From: an uncultured Planctomyces sp.
GTDB lineage: Bacteria > Planctomycetota > Planctomycetia > Planctomycetales > Planctomycetaceae
NCBI GenBank assembly: GCA_937904325.1
Contig: CALGTK010000085.1
Location: 1-45,951, forward strand
Reading direction: 5' to 3'
DNA length: 45,951 nucleotides
The notes beneath the pieces are model-generated. The model was not told the DNA's origin and made no database searches. It saw only the letters and a list, made by a program, of their open reading frames with translations. The position numbers were made by a program, and so were the translations under genes. This document shows positions 17,922 to 26,575 of this stretch, one piece after another (the first letter of the stretch is position 1; every line of letters begins with the position of its first letter).

Positions 17922-18698
17922 ATGCTGCTTCCGCCCGTCAGAATCCAACGCCTGTTGATACTGATGCTCGTTCTGGGATCGTCACTGCTGATTGCAGATC
18001 GAGCAAACGCCCAGGTCGTTCCGCCGTATGGGCAGTTTCAGCCACTCAACCAAAACCTGACACCGGGCACGGCTGGCCATTGGGCAGCTCTTGCCGGCAA
18101 GGGTGGAAGTAACTGGTCACAGCCGCTGAAGGTTACGCTGGACGGCGGCGGAGACGTCACCGTCTATCACAGTCGACCAATTCAGAAAACGACGCATAAG
18201 TCACCAGCTCAGCTTGGCGTGCGAGTCGGTCATCTTTACCGGCTGAAAGTCGACAACATACCTGATCTGCCCGGTGTCGAGATTTATCCGACGATTGAAA
18301 TTATCGACCGCCTGCATCCGCCAGCAGGTAAGAGGCACGACTTTCCAATCCCCGTTTACATCGACCGCGACGATATAGAATCGGCGATCTCTGGAAATCT
18401 GGTAACACGAGTTGTCTACATCGAGCAGCCACAACTGGCCGCTCCGTTTGCACTCGACTCATCGACTCGAGTGCGGACCTTACTACCCGCTCAAAATGTG
18501 CTGGCACAGGCTGACCGCTACGGTCGACCCGCTGTGATCGTCCGAGTTGGCGGTCGACTTCCGTCAGCACATGGCGAAAGCGCGTCGTTCTACGGAACAG
18601 GTGGCACGGTCACTGCATCGCGACCGAGCGTGCAGCCAGCAACTCAGCCTGTCGAATTGAAATCTTCCGTCCCGCAAAACGGGAGCACGACCGAATGA
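17922..18698 (+). CDS. Secreted protein paralogous to the preceding lipoprotein
   Basis: A 258-residue protein. ATG at 17922 is chosen because GGAG lies 10 nt upstream and it opens a signal peptide (PPVRIQRLLILMLVLGSSLL...ANA) cut before QVVPPYG; the upstream extension from 17868 is not signal-like. The core aligns with its upstream neighbour: YRLKVDNIPDLPGVEIYPTI against [20 protein letters not shown], then an acidic turn and LVTRVVYIEQPQ against [11 protein letters not shown], then GRPAVIVRVGGR against [10 protein letters not shown]. It has no lipid Cys. Its stop overlaps the start of the next gene (ATGA), a sign of translational coupling. Function unknown. Confidence 0.8.
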   Translation: MLLPPVRIQRLLILMLVLGSSLLIADRANAQVVPPYGQFQPLNQNLTPGTAGHWAALAGKGGSNWSQPLKVTLDGGGDVTVYHSRPIQKTTHKSPAQLGVRVGHLYRLKVDNIPDLPGVEIYPTIEIIDRLHPPAGKRHDFPIPVYIDRDDIESAISGNLVTRVVYIEQPQLAAPFALDSSTRVRTLLPAQNVLAQADRYGRPAVIVRVGGRLPSAHGESASFYGTGGTVTASRPSVQPATQPVELKSSVPQNGSTTE

Positions 18699-20287
18699 CA
18701 TTCATGAATCGTTTCTGCCTCTCACTACTTGGAACGGCCGCTTGTCTGGTCATGTCAACAACTGGCTGCAACCTGCCCGTCGGCAAACTCGCACCGAAAC
18801 TTCCGTCGCTGAATCACTTCCCTGAAGGTGCTCACGGAATGGCGTGTTGTGCGAACGGTGACTGCACCGCTTCCAGGCTCGGAGCAGTCGGGCAACCGTT
18901 ACCAGGTCGTGGTCAATACCCGGCGGCGAGGATGTACAGTCCGACGAGCCACTCTCCGGCGGACCAGTATCCAGCAGGAATTCAGCCAGCGTCGGAACAG
19001 GAAAGTAGATCGATCTACTCGTTGTTCACAGCCGACCGAGCTGCCAATCAGAGACAAGGGACGTTCTCCTGCGGCGCGAAAGTTCGACCGGCGACGCAGA
19101 TTCGATCGCAGAATCAAACTTCGGAACCGGGAAAGTTTCCGGTCGATGATACAAGCGGAGTTGCCCGTGTCGCACCGCTGCCAGCTAACTCGCCGGGCCC
19201 GTATCCACAATCGTCCGTTGCATACGGTCTACCAGTGCTTACTCACTCAGCCGGTCACGTTCAACAAACTGAAGCGATCAGTTTTTCATATGCTGAACCG
19301 CGTTTGGCAATTTCTGATACCGGGCAGGTAGTCCAGGAACCAGGCGACCTGTCGATACTGGGCAACCCTCACGAACAATACCCCGACGAGTACCTGCTCG
19401 ACGGCGGCGACCGAGATCACCCGGTCCATTATCAGGGACCGTACCGCGATGGTCTCGAAACAGAAGACACGGTCACCGAATACGTCGACCACACCGGTAA
19501 GCCTCACGTTAAAGCAACGAACCAGGTTGCCATCTACTCTCCAAGATTCGCTTCTGTCCGAGCAGTCACGACACCGTCTGGCGAAACGGCTATCGGACGT
19601 CTGGCCGGTATGCACGAATCAACTCGCGATTCGGGAGTCAGCAACCGGGTCGGTCCGCAGCGTCACACCGATTCGCAACGACTCAGCGGCGTCCGGGTTC
19701 GCAGCCGGGCCAGTGGCGTCAACACTCGCGAAGGTCAGCTTGACACAAAGAATGTCGCGTCGCTCACGGCTCATGAGCAACTGCTCAACACTTACGAAGA
19801 ATTTTCATACTTCCTGCGTGGCGAGATGCTTCAATCCAACGAAGCTCGACTTGCCGCCGGAATCGAAGCCGCGACAACCTGGACTCGTGATGAGAATCCT
19901 GTCGTGATCGCAACGCTTGATTCGCTGCACGAAGTCACCGCGAAGTTTCGCCTGGCGGAGATGGTCGGCATCGAAGACCCACGCAAAGACCCAGGCCGCC
20001 TGGAGATCGTCAAAGTCGCCAACACTTCCACGGCTAAACCCGGCGACATCGTGACCTTCGCAATTCGCTACGAAAACAAAGGCGAACGTGAAGTCACTGA
20101 CGTCCGCATCATTGACAATCTGACACCGCGGCTCGAATACATCGAAGACTCAGCAACGTCCGATCGCGATGGCGAAATCAACATCCAGGACAACGGAGAA
20201 GGCAGTCTAGTGCTGACCTTCACGCTGGACGCACCACTCAAAGAGAAGACCAGAGGAGTCATCACCTTCCAATGCCGCGTCCGGTAA
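18695..20287 (+). CDS. DUF11-domain lipoprotein
   Basis: A 530-residue protein with a lipoprotein signal (MTFMNRFCLSLLGTAACLVMSTTGC, Cys25), a long region of low complexity rich in Pro, Ser, Gly, Arg and Gln (about 30-360), a short helical segment (HEQLLNTYEEFSYFLRGEML) and a C-terminal DUF11 domain (about 430-530) with the family hallmarks VANTSTAKPGDIVTFAIRYE, VTDVRIIDNLTPRLEYI and the final VITFQCRVR. DUF11 repeats occur in surface and envelope proteins, including the cysteine-rich outer-membrane protein of the related chlamydiae. It overlaps the upstream gene by 4 bp and is followed by a strong terminator, so it closes the operon. Confidence 0.88.
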   Translation: MTFMNRFCLSLLGTAACLVMSTTGCNLPVGKLAPKLPSLNHFPEGAHGMACCANGDCTASRLGAVGQPLPGRGQYPAARMYSPTSHSPADQYPAGIQPASEQESRSIYSLFTADRAANQRQGTFSCGAKVRPATQIRSQNQTSEPGKFPVDDTSGVARVAPLPANSPGPYPQSSVAYGLPVLTHSAGHVQQTEAISFSYAEPRLAISDTGQVVQEPGDLSILGNPHEQYPDEYLLDGGDRDHPVHYQGPYRDGLETEDTVTEYVDHTGKPHVKATNQVAIYSPRFASVRAVTTPSGETAIGRLAGMHESTRDSGVSNRVGPQRHTDSQRLSGVRVRSRASGVNTREGQLDTKNVASLTAHEQLLNTYEEFSYFLRGEMLQSNEARLAAGIEAATTWTRDENPVVIATLDSLHEVTAKFRLAEMVGIEDPRKDPGRLEIVKVANTSTAKPGDIVTFAIRYENKGEREVTDVRIIDNLTPRLEYIEDSATSDRDGEINIQDNGEGSLVLTFTLDAPLKEKTRGVITFQCRVR

Positions 20288-20394
20288 GCAGGTCAAGTCG
20301 CTGTTCAACCGAATTCATCAACTGTTGAGCAACCCGAACACCACCTCGCCGCACAGCCTTGTGGAACTCAAGATTTGGATTCCCGCGAATCCAG

Positions 20395-20429
20395 CCCGCC
20401 ACTCAAAGTGAGTGGCGGGTTTTCTTTTG
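20395..20429 (+). terminator. Rho-independent terminator of the DUF11 operon
   Basis: A perfect 10-bp stem (CCCGCCACTC / GAGTGGCGGG) with a 5-nt loop is followed by TTTTCTTTT, about 107 nt after the DUF11 stop. This is a textbook intrinsic terminator for the plus strand; the convergent DUF1080 gene ends at 20468. Confidence 0.9.
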
Positions 20430-20467
20430 CAATAAGGAGCGATTACCAGGATGGCCCAGCATTAGAG

Positions 20468-21448
20468 CTATGGAAGTGCTGGAGCCCCCTTCTTCACGAC
20501 CCAGATATTGCGGTATACGACTGGGTTGCTGTGATTCTGCAGGAACAATGCACCGGGTTTCTCGTCACTTTGGCGACCGCCTGGAGTTGGTTTCGACAAG
20601 ACACGTTTGTCGTGAATGACGACTCCGTTGAGGCGGATCGTGGCGACGCCTGCGGCTGTTCGCTTGCCTTTTTTATCAAACTTTGGAGCGGTGAATTCGA
20701 CGTCGTACGTCTGCCATGACAGCGGCGGCAGGCACATATTGAGGTCCGGTTTCGAGATACTGTAGATGCCGCCGCATTCGTTGTCTTTGCCCTCAAGGCC
20801 GAATGAGTCGAGCACCTGACACTCGTACTGATCGAGCAGGTACATTCCACTGTTGCCCCGGCCCTGGCCTCGTGACTTCGGCATGTAGGGCGTGCGAAAT
20901 TCCAGATGCAGCGTGAAGTTCTGGAACTTCTCTTTGGTACGAGCTTCGACGCCGAGGTACTTGCGTTTGCCTTCTTCGACAAGCTTGCCACTTTCCCAGG
21001 CATCAATATTGGAGCCGTCGAACAGGACCGTCGCATTGGCCGGTGGCTTGGCTCCGAGCGTTGGCGATTTTCTTTCGACTTTCTTCAGATTCACTTTGAC
21101 CAGACCCGCCTGCCCTGTGACGACTCCATCGTCGATTTTCGCGTCCCAACTAAGTCCGTGCAAATTCGTGACCCCGTCGGTGGTTTCGCCTTTCATCTTT
21201 GTGGGCATACTCTTATTCCAACCCGCGCCGGGAAGTCCGCCTCGGTATGCAACGGCATCGAACTTTCCTTCACTCAGGGCGATCACCTGCAGACCGAACT
21301 TCTTGTCGCCAAGACTGCCTTCGTACTCGCCCTGAACTGCGAAGTCTGGCCCCGCTTTGGCTGGGTCGGTGAAGGCCTCGCCGCCGGCTCCGAAGGCAAA
21401 TGTTGTCGACATCGCCATTGCCGCAAGCAGAGCGTTGATCATCTTCAT
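20468..21448 (-). CDS. DUF1080 (3-keto-disaccharide hydrolase-like) secreted protein
   Basis: A 326-residue protein with a signal peptide (MKMINALLAAMAMSTTFAFG). An N-terminal region of about 110 residues (FAVQGEYEGSLGDKKFGLQV) is followed by a DUF1080 domain starting NATVLFDGSNIDAWESG and including LHLEFRTPYMP, RGNSGMYLLDQYECQVLDSF and the closing GALFLQNHSNPVVYRNIWVV. The domain has a concanavalin-like beta-sandwich fold, and members act on sugars. GGAG lies 9 nt before the ATG. It stands alone, convergent with the DUF11 operon. Confidence 0.92.
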   Translation of the reverse strand: MKMINALLAAMAMSTTFAFGAGGEAFTDPAKAGPDFAVQGEYEGSLGDKKFGLQVIALSEGKFDAVAYRGGLPGAGWNKSMPTKMKGETTDGVTNLHGLSWDAKIDDGVVTGQAGLVKVNLKKVERKSPTLGAKPPANATVLFDGSNIDAWESGKLVEEGKRKYLGVEARTKEKFQNFTLHLEFRTPYMPKSRGQGRGNSGMYLLDQYECQVLDSFGLEGKDNECGGIYSISKPDLNMCLPPLSWQTYDVEFTAPKFDKKGKRTAAGVATIRLNGVVIHDKRVLSKPTPGGRQSDEKPGALFLQNHSNPVVYRNIWVVKKGAPALP

Positions 21449-21593
21449 CGGTAACTTCTCCTGATTGAGGTCGTAGTATTTCGGGTTAATCTGAAACCGA
21501 CATTGGTGGCCGATTGGATTTCTCAGTCAACATCTCAGAGACTTAAGGGCTCATCCGCAACCGAAGCACGAAACTCGAGTTCAGGAACATCTC

Positions 21594-22889
21594 ATGGCCA
21601 ACCAGCTGCGCGTCGCTCGTTTTTCAATCGATGTTACCATTCCGCTGGGACATCGGTGCATGGGGCTTCTACCAACGAAGTCGAAAAAGATCGTCGATCC
21701 GCTGCAGACTCACGGGATCGTTCTTCTGAGTGATGACGATCCGATCGTGATCGTCGCGGTCGACTGGTGCGAGATTCGCAACGAGTCGTACGAACGCTGG
21801 CGGGAAGTGATTGCCAAAGCCGTCGGTACGGAACCCGTGCGAGTACTGGTCAGCAGCCTGCATCAGCACGACGCTCCCGTTGTTGATGGCGGAGCGGAGA
21901 ATCTGCTGAACCGAGTCGGACTGAACGGTGAACTGTTCGACTTCGCGTTTCATGAAGATTGCGTTCAACGAGTGGCTGCCGCGGCGAAAGAGTCACTGGA
22001 AGATGCTCAGCCGGTGACTCATGTGGGGCAGGGAAAGGCTAAGGTTGAAAAGGTGGCTTCAAACCGTCGTGTCGTGAATGCGGACGGTCGCGTTTCGTTT
22101 AGCCGCGGAAGCAGTTCCGGGCGCAATCCAGCAATGGCGGAAGCACCAGACGGTTTGATCGATCCCTGGCTGCGAACTATCAGTTTCTGGAATGATGATC
22201 AGGCTTTGGTCGCGCTGCACAGCTATGCAACTCACCCGATGAGCTACTACGGTCGCGGTGGCGTAACATACGATTTCGTTGGAATGGCTCGCGAACGCCG
22301 CCGACGTGATGATCAGAAAGTTCATCAAATCTACCTGTCTGGCTGCAGCGGAGACGTTACAGCGGGCCGCTATAACGATGGTTCTCAGGCAAGCCGGGAG
22401 TTGCTGGCTCATCGAATTTACGAAGGCATGTCCGCGGCCTGGGAAGCGACGAAAAAACAGCCGATTGACGAAATCAAGTTTAGATCGACAACGATCGACC
22501 TGCCGTTCCGAACGGAAGACCGATTTACTGCCGGTTATCTGTTAAATCGAATTGAAGATGACTCGATCGAAATCCGTCAGCGTATCCATGCAGCAATGAC
22601 GCTGAGCAGCCGACAGAGAGTAGTCAGTGGTAAGCCGATCGACTTGCCCGTCGTTGACCTGGGTGAGGCGAGGATTGTTCTGTTTCCGGGCGAAGCATTT
22701 GTCGGTTACCAGTTGCTTGCTCAGGAATTGAAGCCGGACGTCTTCGTGCAGGCGATCGGTTATGGTGAGTGCTGGCCTGGTTATATTCCCACTGACTCGT
22801 GCTTCGAAGACAAGTTCGAAGATACCTGGCTGTGGGTCGGGCCGGGTTGTGAAACGAGAATCCGGGAAGCACTGACGAAGGTTCTATAG
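21594..22889 (+). CDS. Neutral/alkaline ceramidase-like protein, no signal peptide
   Basis: A 431-residue protein resembling the N-terminal catalytic part of neutral/alkaline non-lysosomal ceramidases. Seen: the opening VARFSIDVTIPLGHRCMG, the zinc-type SSLHQHDAPVVDG near residue 85, ALHSYATHPMSYYGRG with further His near 215, and SGCSGDVTAGRYND. The pattern of Asp, His and Gly matches this family, which planctomycetes carry in many copies. No signal peptide is apparent and the protein is shorter than classical ceramidases, so the substrate may differ. The ATG has AGGA upstream. It is divergent from the DUF1080 gene. Confidence 0.8.
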   Translation: MANQLRVARFSIDVTIPLGHRCMGLLPTKSKKIVDPLQTHGIVLLSDDDPIVIVAVDWCEIRNESYERWREVIAKAVGTEPVRVLVSSLHQHDAPVVDGGAENLLNRVGLNGELFDFAFHEDCVQRVAAAAKESLEDAQPVTHVGQGKAKVEKVASNRRVVNADGRVSFSRGSSSGRNPAMAEAPDGLIDPWLRTISFWNDDQALVALHSYATHPMSYYGRGGVTYDFVGMARERRRRDDQKVHQIYLSGCSGDVTAGRYNDGSQASRELLAHRIYEGMSAAWEATKKQPIDEIKFRSTTIDLPFRTEDRFTAGYLLNRIEDDSIEIRQRIHAAMTLSSRQRVVSGKPIDLPVVDLGEARIVLFPGEAFVGYQLLAQELKPDVFVQAIGYGECWPGYIPTDSCFEDKFEDTWLWVGPGCETRIREALTKVL

Positions 22890-23030
22890 TTCGTATCCTT
22901 TCCGATGCCGAACTTCAGTGAAAGCTTAAGCAGGAGAATGAAATTCAGTGTCTGTTAGCGATTATCAGTGTTCATCATTCAGAGCAAATCGTGCGGCACG
23001 TTAAGCTGCGGAACGGTCAAGGATTTTTTC

Positions 23031-24806
23031 ATGTTCGATCTGATTGTGTCAGGACCTGACCATCGGCAGCGGATTCGGTTACCGCTGACGAGTAAAAAGA
23101 CTCTCACGATCGGGCGAGCAGATGATGCCGACGTACCTGTTGCCTGGGAGCCGATGCTTTCCCGGCAGCACGTCGAACTGGCGATTGCCGACGAGCAGGT
23201 TGCGGGACGGAAACTCGCCGCTGCTGCAAATCCTGTGTTCGTTTCGGGAATCGCGACTTCAGACTTTTCATTGCAGGATGGCGATGCATTCGTTGTCGGG
23301 GATACGGAGTTTCGACTGGCTGCTTCGCAGGCGGACGATTCAAGCCAGCTCGATCGGTTACTGGAGGAAATTCGTTTTGACGCTGGGCAGCTTCAGCAGA
23401 TTCCGTTCAGCGATGCCGACAAACGAATCGAAGTGCTGACGCATTTGCCAAGCGTCATCTGGGGAACTCGTACGGACGAAGATTTCTTTCTGCGAGTCGC
23501 TCAACTTCTGCTGGCAGGGATTCCTCGGGCGGAAGCAGTCGCGATTGTCGAACCGGTCGGCGACAATGTTGAGATCCTTCACTGGGATCGTCGCAACGAA
23601 ACCGAAGGCGGCGTACACCCGAGCAGTCGGCTTGTTCGCGAGGCAATCGTTGCGAGCAACCGCAGCGTGCTGCATGTCTGGGAGCCTGAAGTCGATAACG
23701 ACAATCCTCAATACACCGCGACGGGGGACTTCAACTGGGCGTTCTGCACGCCGGTGTCGGTCACCGGTCAGTCACGACGAGGTCTGTACGTGGCCGGTCA
23801 ACTGGATGCCGCTGCGTTCGCGTCCGGCGCCGATGAGCATAGCGCATTGCTGAGTGCAGACGTCCGTTTCACTGAACTGGTTTCTGAAATCGTTTCTTCG
23901 TTGAGAAGGCTCAGCCGACTGGAGCGTCACCAGGCCGGGCTGCGACAATTCTTTGCTCCACCGATTCTGGAAGCGCTTGGGCAGGATCTCGATACGGACA
24001 TTCTGGAGCCTCGCGAGTGTGATGTGACCGTCCTGTTTTGTGATCTGCGAGGATTCAGTCAACGTGCGGAAAACGCAGCTCATGATCTGACGGGATTGCT
24101 GAGCCGGGTCAGCGAAGCACTCGGATTAATGACCGAGCAGATTCTGCATTTCGGTGGCGTGACCGGAGACTTTCAAGGCGACGCCGCGTTGGGATTCTGG
24201 GGCTGGCCGTTTGCGACCGAGTCGGCTCCGTTGAACGCGTGCCGCGCGGCACTCGCCATTCGCAAAGCTTTCGAAACAGCATCGTCGACGCCAGGCCATA
24301 CTTTAGCTGATTTTGAAATGGGAATCGGGATCGCGCACGGTCGCGCGGTGGCTGGGAAAATCGGCACGTCAGAGCAAGTCAAAGTGACAGTCTTCGGTCC
24401 GGTCGTGAATCTGGCCAGCCGGTTGGAAACAATGACGACGCAACTACGAGTTCCCATCGTGCTGGATGAAGCAACCGCGGACCTGGTTCGAGAGAAGCTC
24501 GACCACCTGGAAGCTCGAACGCGACGCCTTGGTAAGGTGATTCCAGTCGGCATGGAGACTGCCGTCACTGTCAGTGAATTGCTGCCGCCGGAGCACGAGT
24601 ACCCGCTGCTCAAAGACGAACACCTTGCTCAATACGAAGCCGGAGTTGACTCATTCATCAAAGGTGACTGGGAAAGCGCCTGGCAGACGTTTCACAACAT
24701 GCCGGCGGGCGATCGTGCTCAGGATTTTCTGGCCATGCCCATCGTCCAGCACAACCGCCAGGCTCCGTCAGACTGGGACGGCATCATCCGACTGACGAGT
24801 AAATGA
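23031..24806 (+). CDS. FHA-GAF-type class III nucleotide cyclase
   Basis: A 591-residue signalling protein. ATG at 23031 is chosen for AAGGA 7 nt upstream and because the FHA domain begins at once. The FHA domain (about 1-100) has GR at 28-29 and LSRQH at 43-47, the phosphothreonine-binding residues. A GAF-like region follows (about 140-290). The class III cyclase domain (about 328-500) has the first metal Asp338 in VLFCDLRGFS, the second Asp384 in QGDAALGFWG, and transition-state Asn460 and Arg464 in VVNLASRLE. The usual adenine-selecting Lys before the second Asp appears to be Asp (GDFQGD where DKFIGD is typical), so nucleotide preference is uncertain. A TPR-like tail ends the protein. Confidence 0.9.
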   Translation: MFDLIVSGPDHRQRIRLPLTSKKTLTIGRADDADVPVAWEPMLSRQHVELAIADEQVAGRKLAAAANPVFVSGIATSDFSLQDGDAFVVGDTEFRLAASQADDSSQLDRLLEEIRFDAGQLQQIPFSDADKRIEVLTHLPSVIWGTRTDEDFFLRVAQLLLAGIPRAEAVAIVEPVGDNVEILHWDRRNETEGGVHPSSRLVREAIVASNRSVLHVWEPEVDNDNPQYTATGDFNWAFCTPVSVTGQSRRGLYVAGQLDAAAFASGADEHSALLSADVRFTELVSEIVSSLRRLSRLERHQAGLRQFFAPPILEALGQDLDTDILEPRECDVTVLFCDLRGFSQRAENAAHDLTGLLSRVSEALGLMTEQILHFGGVTGDFQGDAALGFWGWPFATESAPLNACRAALAIRKAFETASSTPGHTLADFEMGIGIAHGRAVAGKIGTSEQVKVTVFGPVVNLASRLETMTTQLRVPIVLDEATADLVREKLDHLEARTRRLGKVIPVGMETAVTVSELLPPEHEYPLLKDEHLAQYEAGVDSFIKGDWESAWQTFHNMPAGDRAQDFLAMPIVQHNRQAPSDWDGIIRLTSK

Positions 24807-24851
24807 TTATTGTGAAAACAGTCTTTCAACAAACGACGCACCGTCGGTTAT

Positions 24852-25187
24852 TTACACATCATACAGTTCAGTGAATCCACAACGCTGACAGGTGACAGCG
24901 ACAAATCTGTTCTTGTAAGAAAAGATTTGCTTGAGCATTTCGTCGGCGCCAACGTACAGCATTCGTACGTTCGCGGTTGTGTGCTCACACTTCGAACAGT
25001 TAAATTTTTCTTTCACAGTCTTTGCAAACGGTTCCGCCGTTGGGCCATATTCTGGATTCTCCTGACGGTCGCCAATGCCCACAGGTTTAAAATTCGGATC
25101 GCGCGTTCCATTCTGCGCTGTTCCACAGACCCATCAAACTTCGAAGTTATCTTCGATTGCTTCGGAGCAGCCTTCGCAATTCCACAT
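24852..25187 (-). CDS. Double zinc-ribbon protein with in-frame UGA at a Cys position
   Basis: From ATG at 25187 the frame reads MWNCEGCSEAIEDNFEV, then TGA at 25134-25136, then WVCGTAQNGTRDPNFKP, and stays open to TAA at 24852-24854 (111 codons with the UGA). Cys4, Cys7, codon 18 (UGA) and Cys21 give a CxxC...CxxC ribbon if UGA stands for Cys or Sec; the motif F-x-x-C-W-x-C is typical of such ribbons. The second ribbon (NCSKC...VTCQRCGFTELYD) is a known nucleic-acid-binding zinc-ribbon type. Without readthrough only a GTG-started 76-residue piece from 25082 remains. Explanations are a nonsense mutation, a sequence error, or UGA recoding. Confidence 0.6.
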
Positions 25188-25273
25188 AGCTGGACCACGC
25201 TAACGAACGTGTTCGAAATAAGTTCCCGTTTGCTGTGGCACACGACGCCGTCGCAGCAGCCTGGCGTGGACTG

Positions 25274-25292
25274 ACGACACGGAGTGTCGTCT
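25274..25292. other. Perfect 8-bp hairpin between two minus-strand genes
   Basis: GACGACAC-GGA-GTGTCGTC lies between the phosphoesterase gene (ends 25369) and the zinc-ribbon gene (begins 25187). There is no T-tract on either strand. It could be a processing site, a weak terminator or an operator for the zinc-ribbon gene. Confidence 0.35.
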
Positions 25293-25368
25293 CACGAGAG
25301 GGAAGTAATTCTGGATACCTCAAGACTTCAGGCAGTGTCTTCGTAGCTACCGGCAGAGCTGGCAGCAG

Positions 25369-26166
25369 CTACCAGAGCTTCCAGCGGCTTTTCTTTGATC
25401 GGGATTCTCCAACGACTTCAACAGCCGGGTTTCCGCTTGAGCTGATGACTTTCCGTTCGGGCAGGAGCACACAACTCAAGTCACCACCCACGCCGCCGGT
25501 CGTGTCGATGAGAATCTTCTTTTGTTCCATTCGGACAGCTGGAACCTGAACGTGACCGCTGACGACAGTGACCGGGCAGTCTCCAGGGACTGGCAAGTCA
25601 ACATACGACTTTGAGCACAGCCATTGCGGCCGGTTCAACGAGTAATCCTTTTGCCGCAGAATTCTGATCTGCATGTCAAATGGAGTGTTCGGATCCAGGC
25701 CGGCGTGGACGAAGTAGAATTCCGGATGCTCGATCCCCCACGGTAGATCGGTCAGCAAGTCGACATGCCGATCGGGCAGAGCAGAAATTAGACCTTCCAG
25801 ATCTCCGTGCTCGACGCCGTAGGATTTGAACGTCGACTCGGACAGGTAATCATTGACCCAGCGAGGCGCCCAGTCGGCATAGTCGGGCGTCGAGATCAGA
25901 TTCAGCGCGCCGGCCATGGCGAGTTCGTGATTTCCGCTGACCATGGTGGTTCGAGGATGCTCGACCAGCAGATCGCAGACGATGTCCATCGCCCCTTTGG
26001 TATCGGGGCCGCGATCGACGATGTCTCCAATAAACACGATGCATCGTTCGTCGTAGTCTGGACGTGATCGCAATTGGTCAAGCACTGAAACAAGCTGATC
26101 GACCTGTCCGTGAACATCGCCGATCACCGAGACAGGACCCCGAATCCGTGTCGCAAGTTGAGCCAT
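25369..26166 (-). CDS. PPP-type metallophosphoesterase
   Basis: A 265-residue cytoplasmic phosphatase. ATG at 26166 (MAQLATRIRG) is preferred over a GTG 12 codons upstream. The calcineurin-like metal motifs are complete: GDVHGQ at 16-21, GDIVDRGPD around 47-55, GNHE at 78-81, and later FVHAGLD and SGHVQV for the last His ligands. This pattern matches PPP-family protein phosphatases and diadenosine tetraphosphatase (ApaH-like) enzymes; the substrate cannot be told from sequence. A Lys/Arg/Trp C-terminal tail follows. It is upstream of the zinc-ribbon gene on the same strand. Confidence 0.9.
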   Translation of the reverse strand: MAQLATRIRGPVSVIGDVHGQVDQLVSVLDQLRSRPDYDERCIVFIGDIVDRGPDTKGAMDIVCDLLVEHPRTTMVSGNHELAMAGALNLISTPDYADWAPRWVNDYLSESTFKSYGVEHGDLEGLISALPDRHVDLLTDLPWGIEHPEFYFVHAGLDPNTPFDMQIRILRQKDYSLNRPQWLCSKSYVDLPVPGDCPVTVVSGHVQVPAVRMEQKKILIDTTGGVGGDLSCVLLPERKVISSSGNPAVEVVGESRSKKSRWKLW

Positions 26167-26236
26167 AACGAACTTTCCCTGGTCTGTCGAAATTGACCGC
26201 ACATCTGACGCGGCCCCAAATATTTTCGTTAATCAC

Positions 26237-26575
26237 TCAAATGACGACAGCGTCTGCCAGCCACAAAGGGCTGTCAAAAGCGGCCGGCGTGGCACACTGC
26301 ACAAGATGTCGAAGACGCAGAATCGTATCGGTGATGCGGCGAACGTCTCAATACCGCCTCAGCGTGATGGAAGCACGACATGAATGCACGATCTGGTCTG
26401 ACTGATCGAACAAAAATGCCTCGCCGGCGGCGGGTTCTACAGCCAGGGCTGCGCATCCGACCGTTCGTGCTTCAATCCGATAGTGCTGTTGAAGTTGTGG
26501 CAAATCTTCGCTGACAGGTGGTGGAACACTCAATTCGTGGCCTGGATGCGCAATACTCTTAACGTACCTTGTGTT
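26237..26575 (-). pseudogene. Possible gene remnant interrupted by UGA, unrecognised
   Basis: A minus-strand frame is open from after a TAA at 26576-26578 to TGA at 26237-26239, interrupted once by TGA at 26348-26350. The residues read as ordinary protein on both sides (EARTVGCAALAVEPAAGEAF before, DVRRITDTILRLRHLVQC after). A TTG at 26533 is the first standard start. I recognise no family, and a chance open frame is quite possible. Confidence 0.25.
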
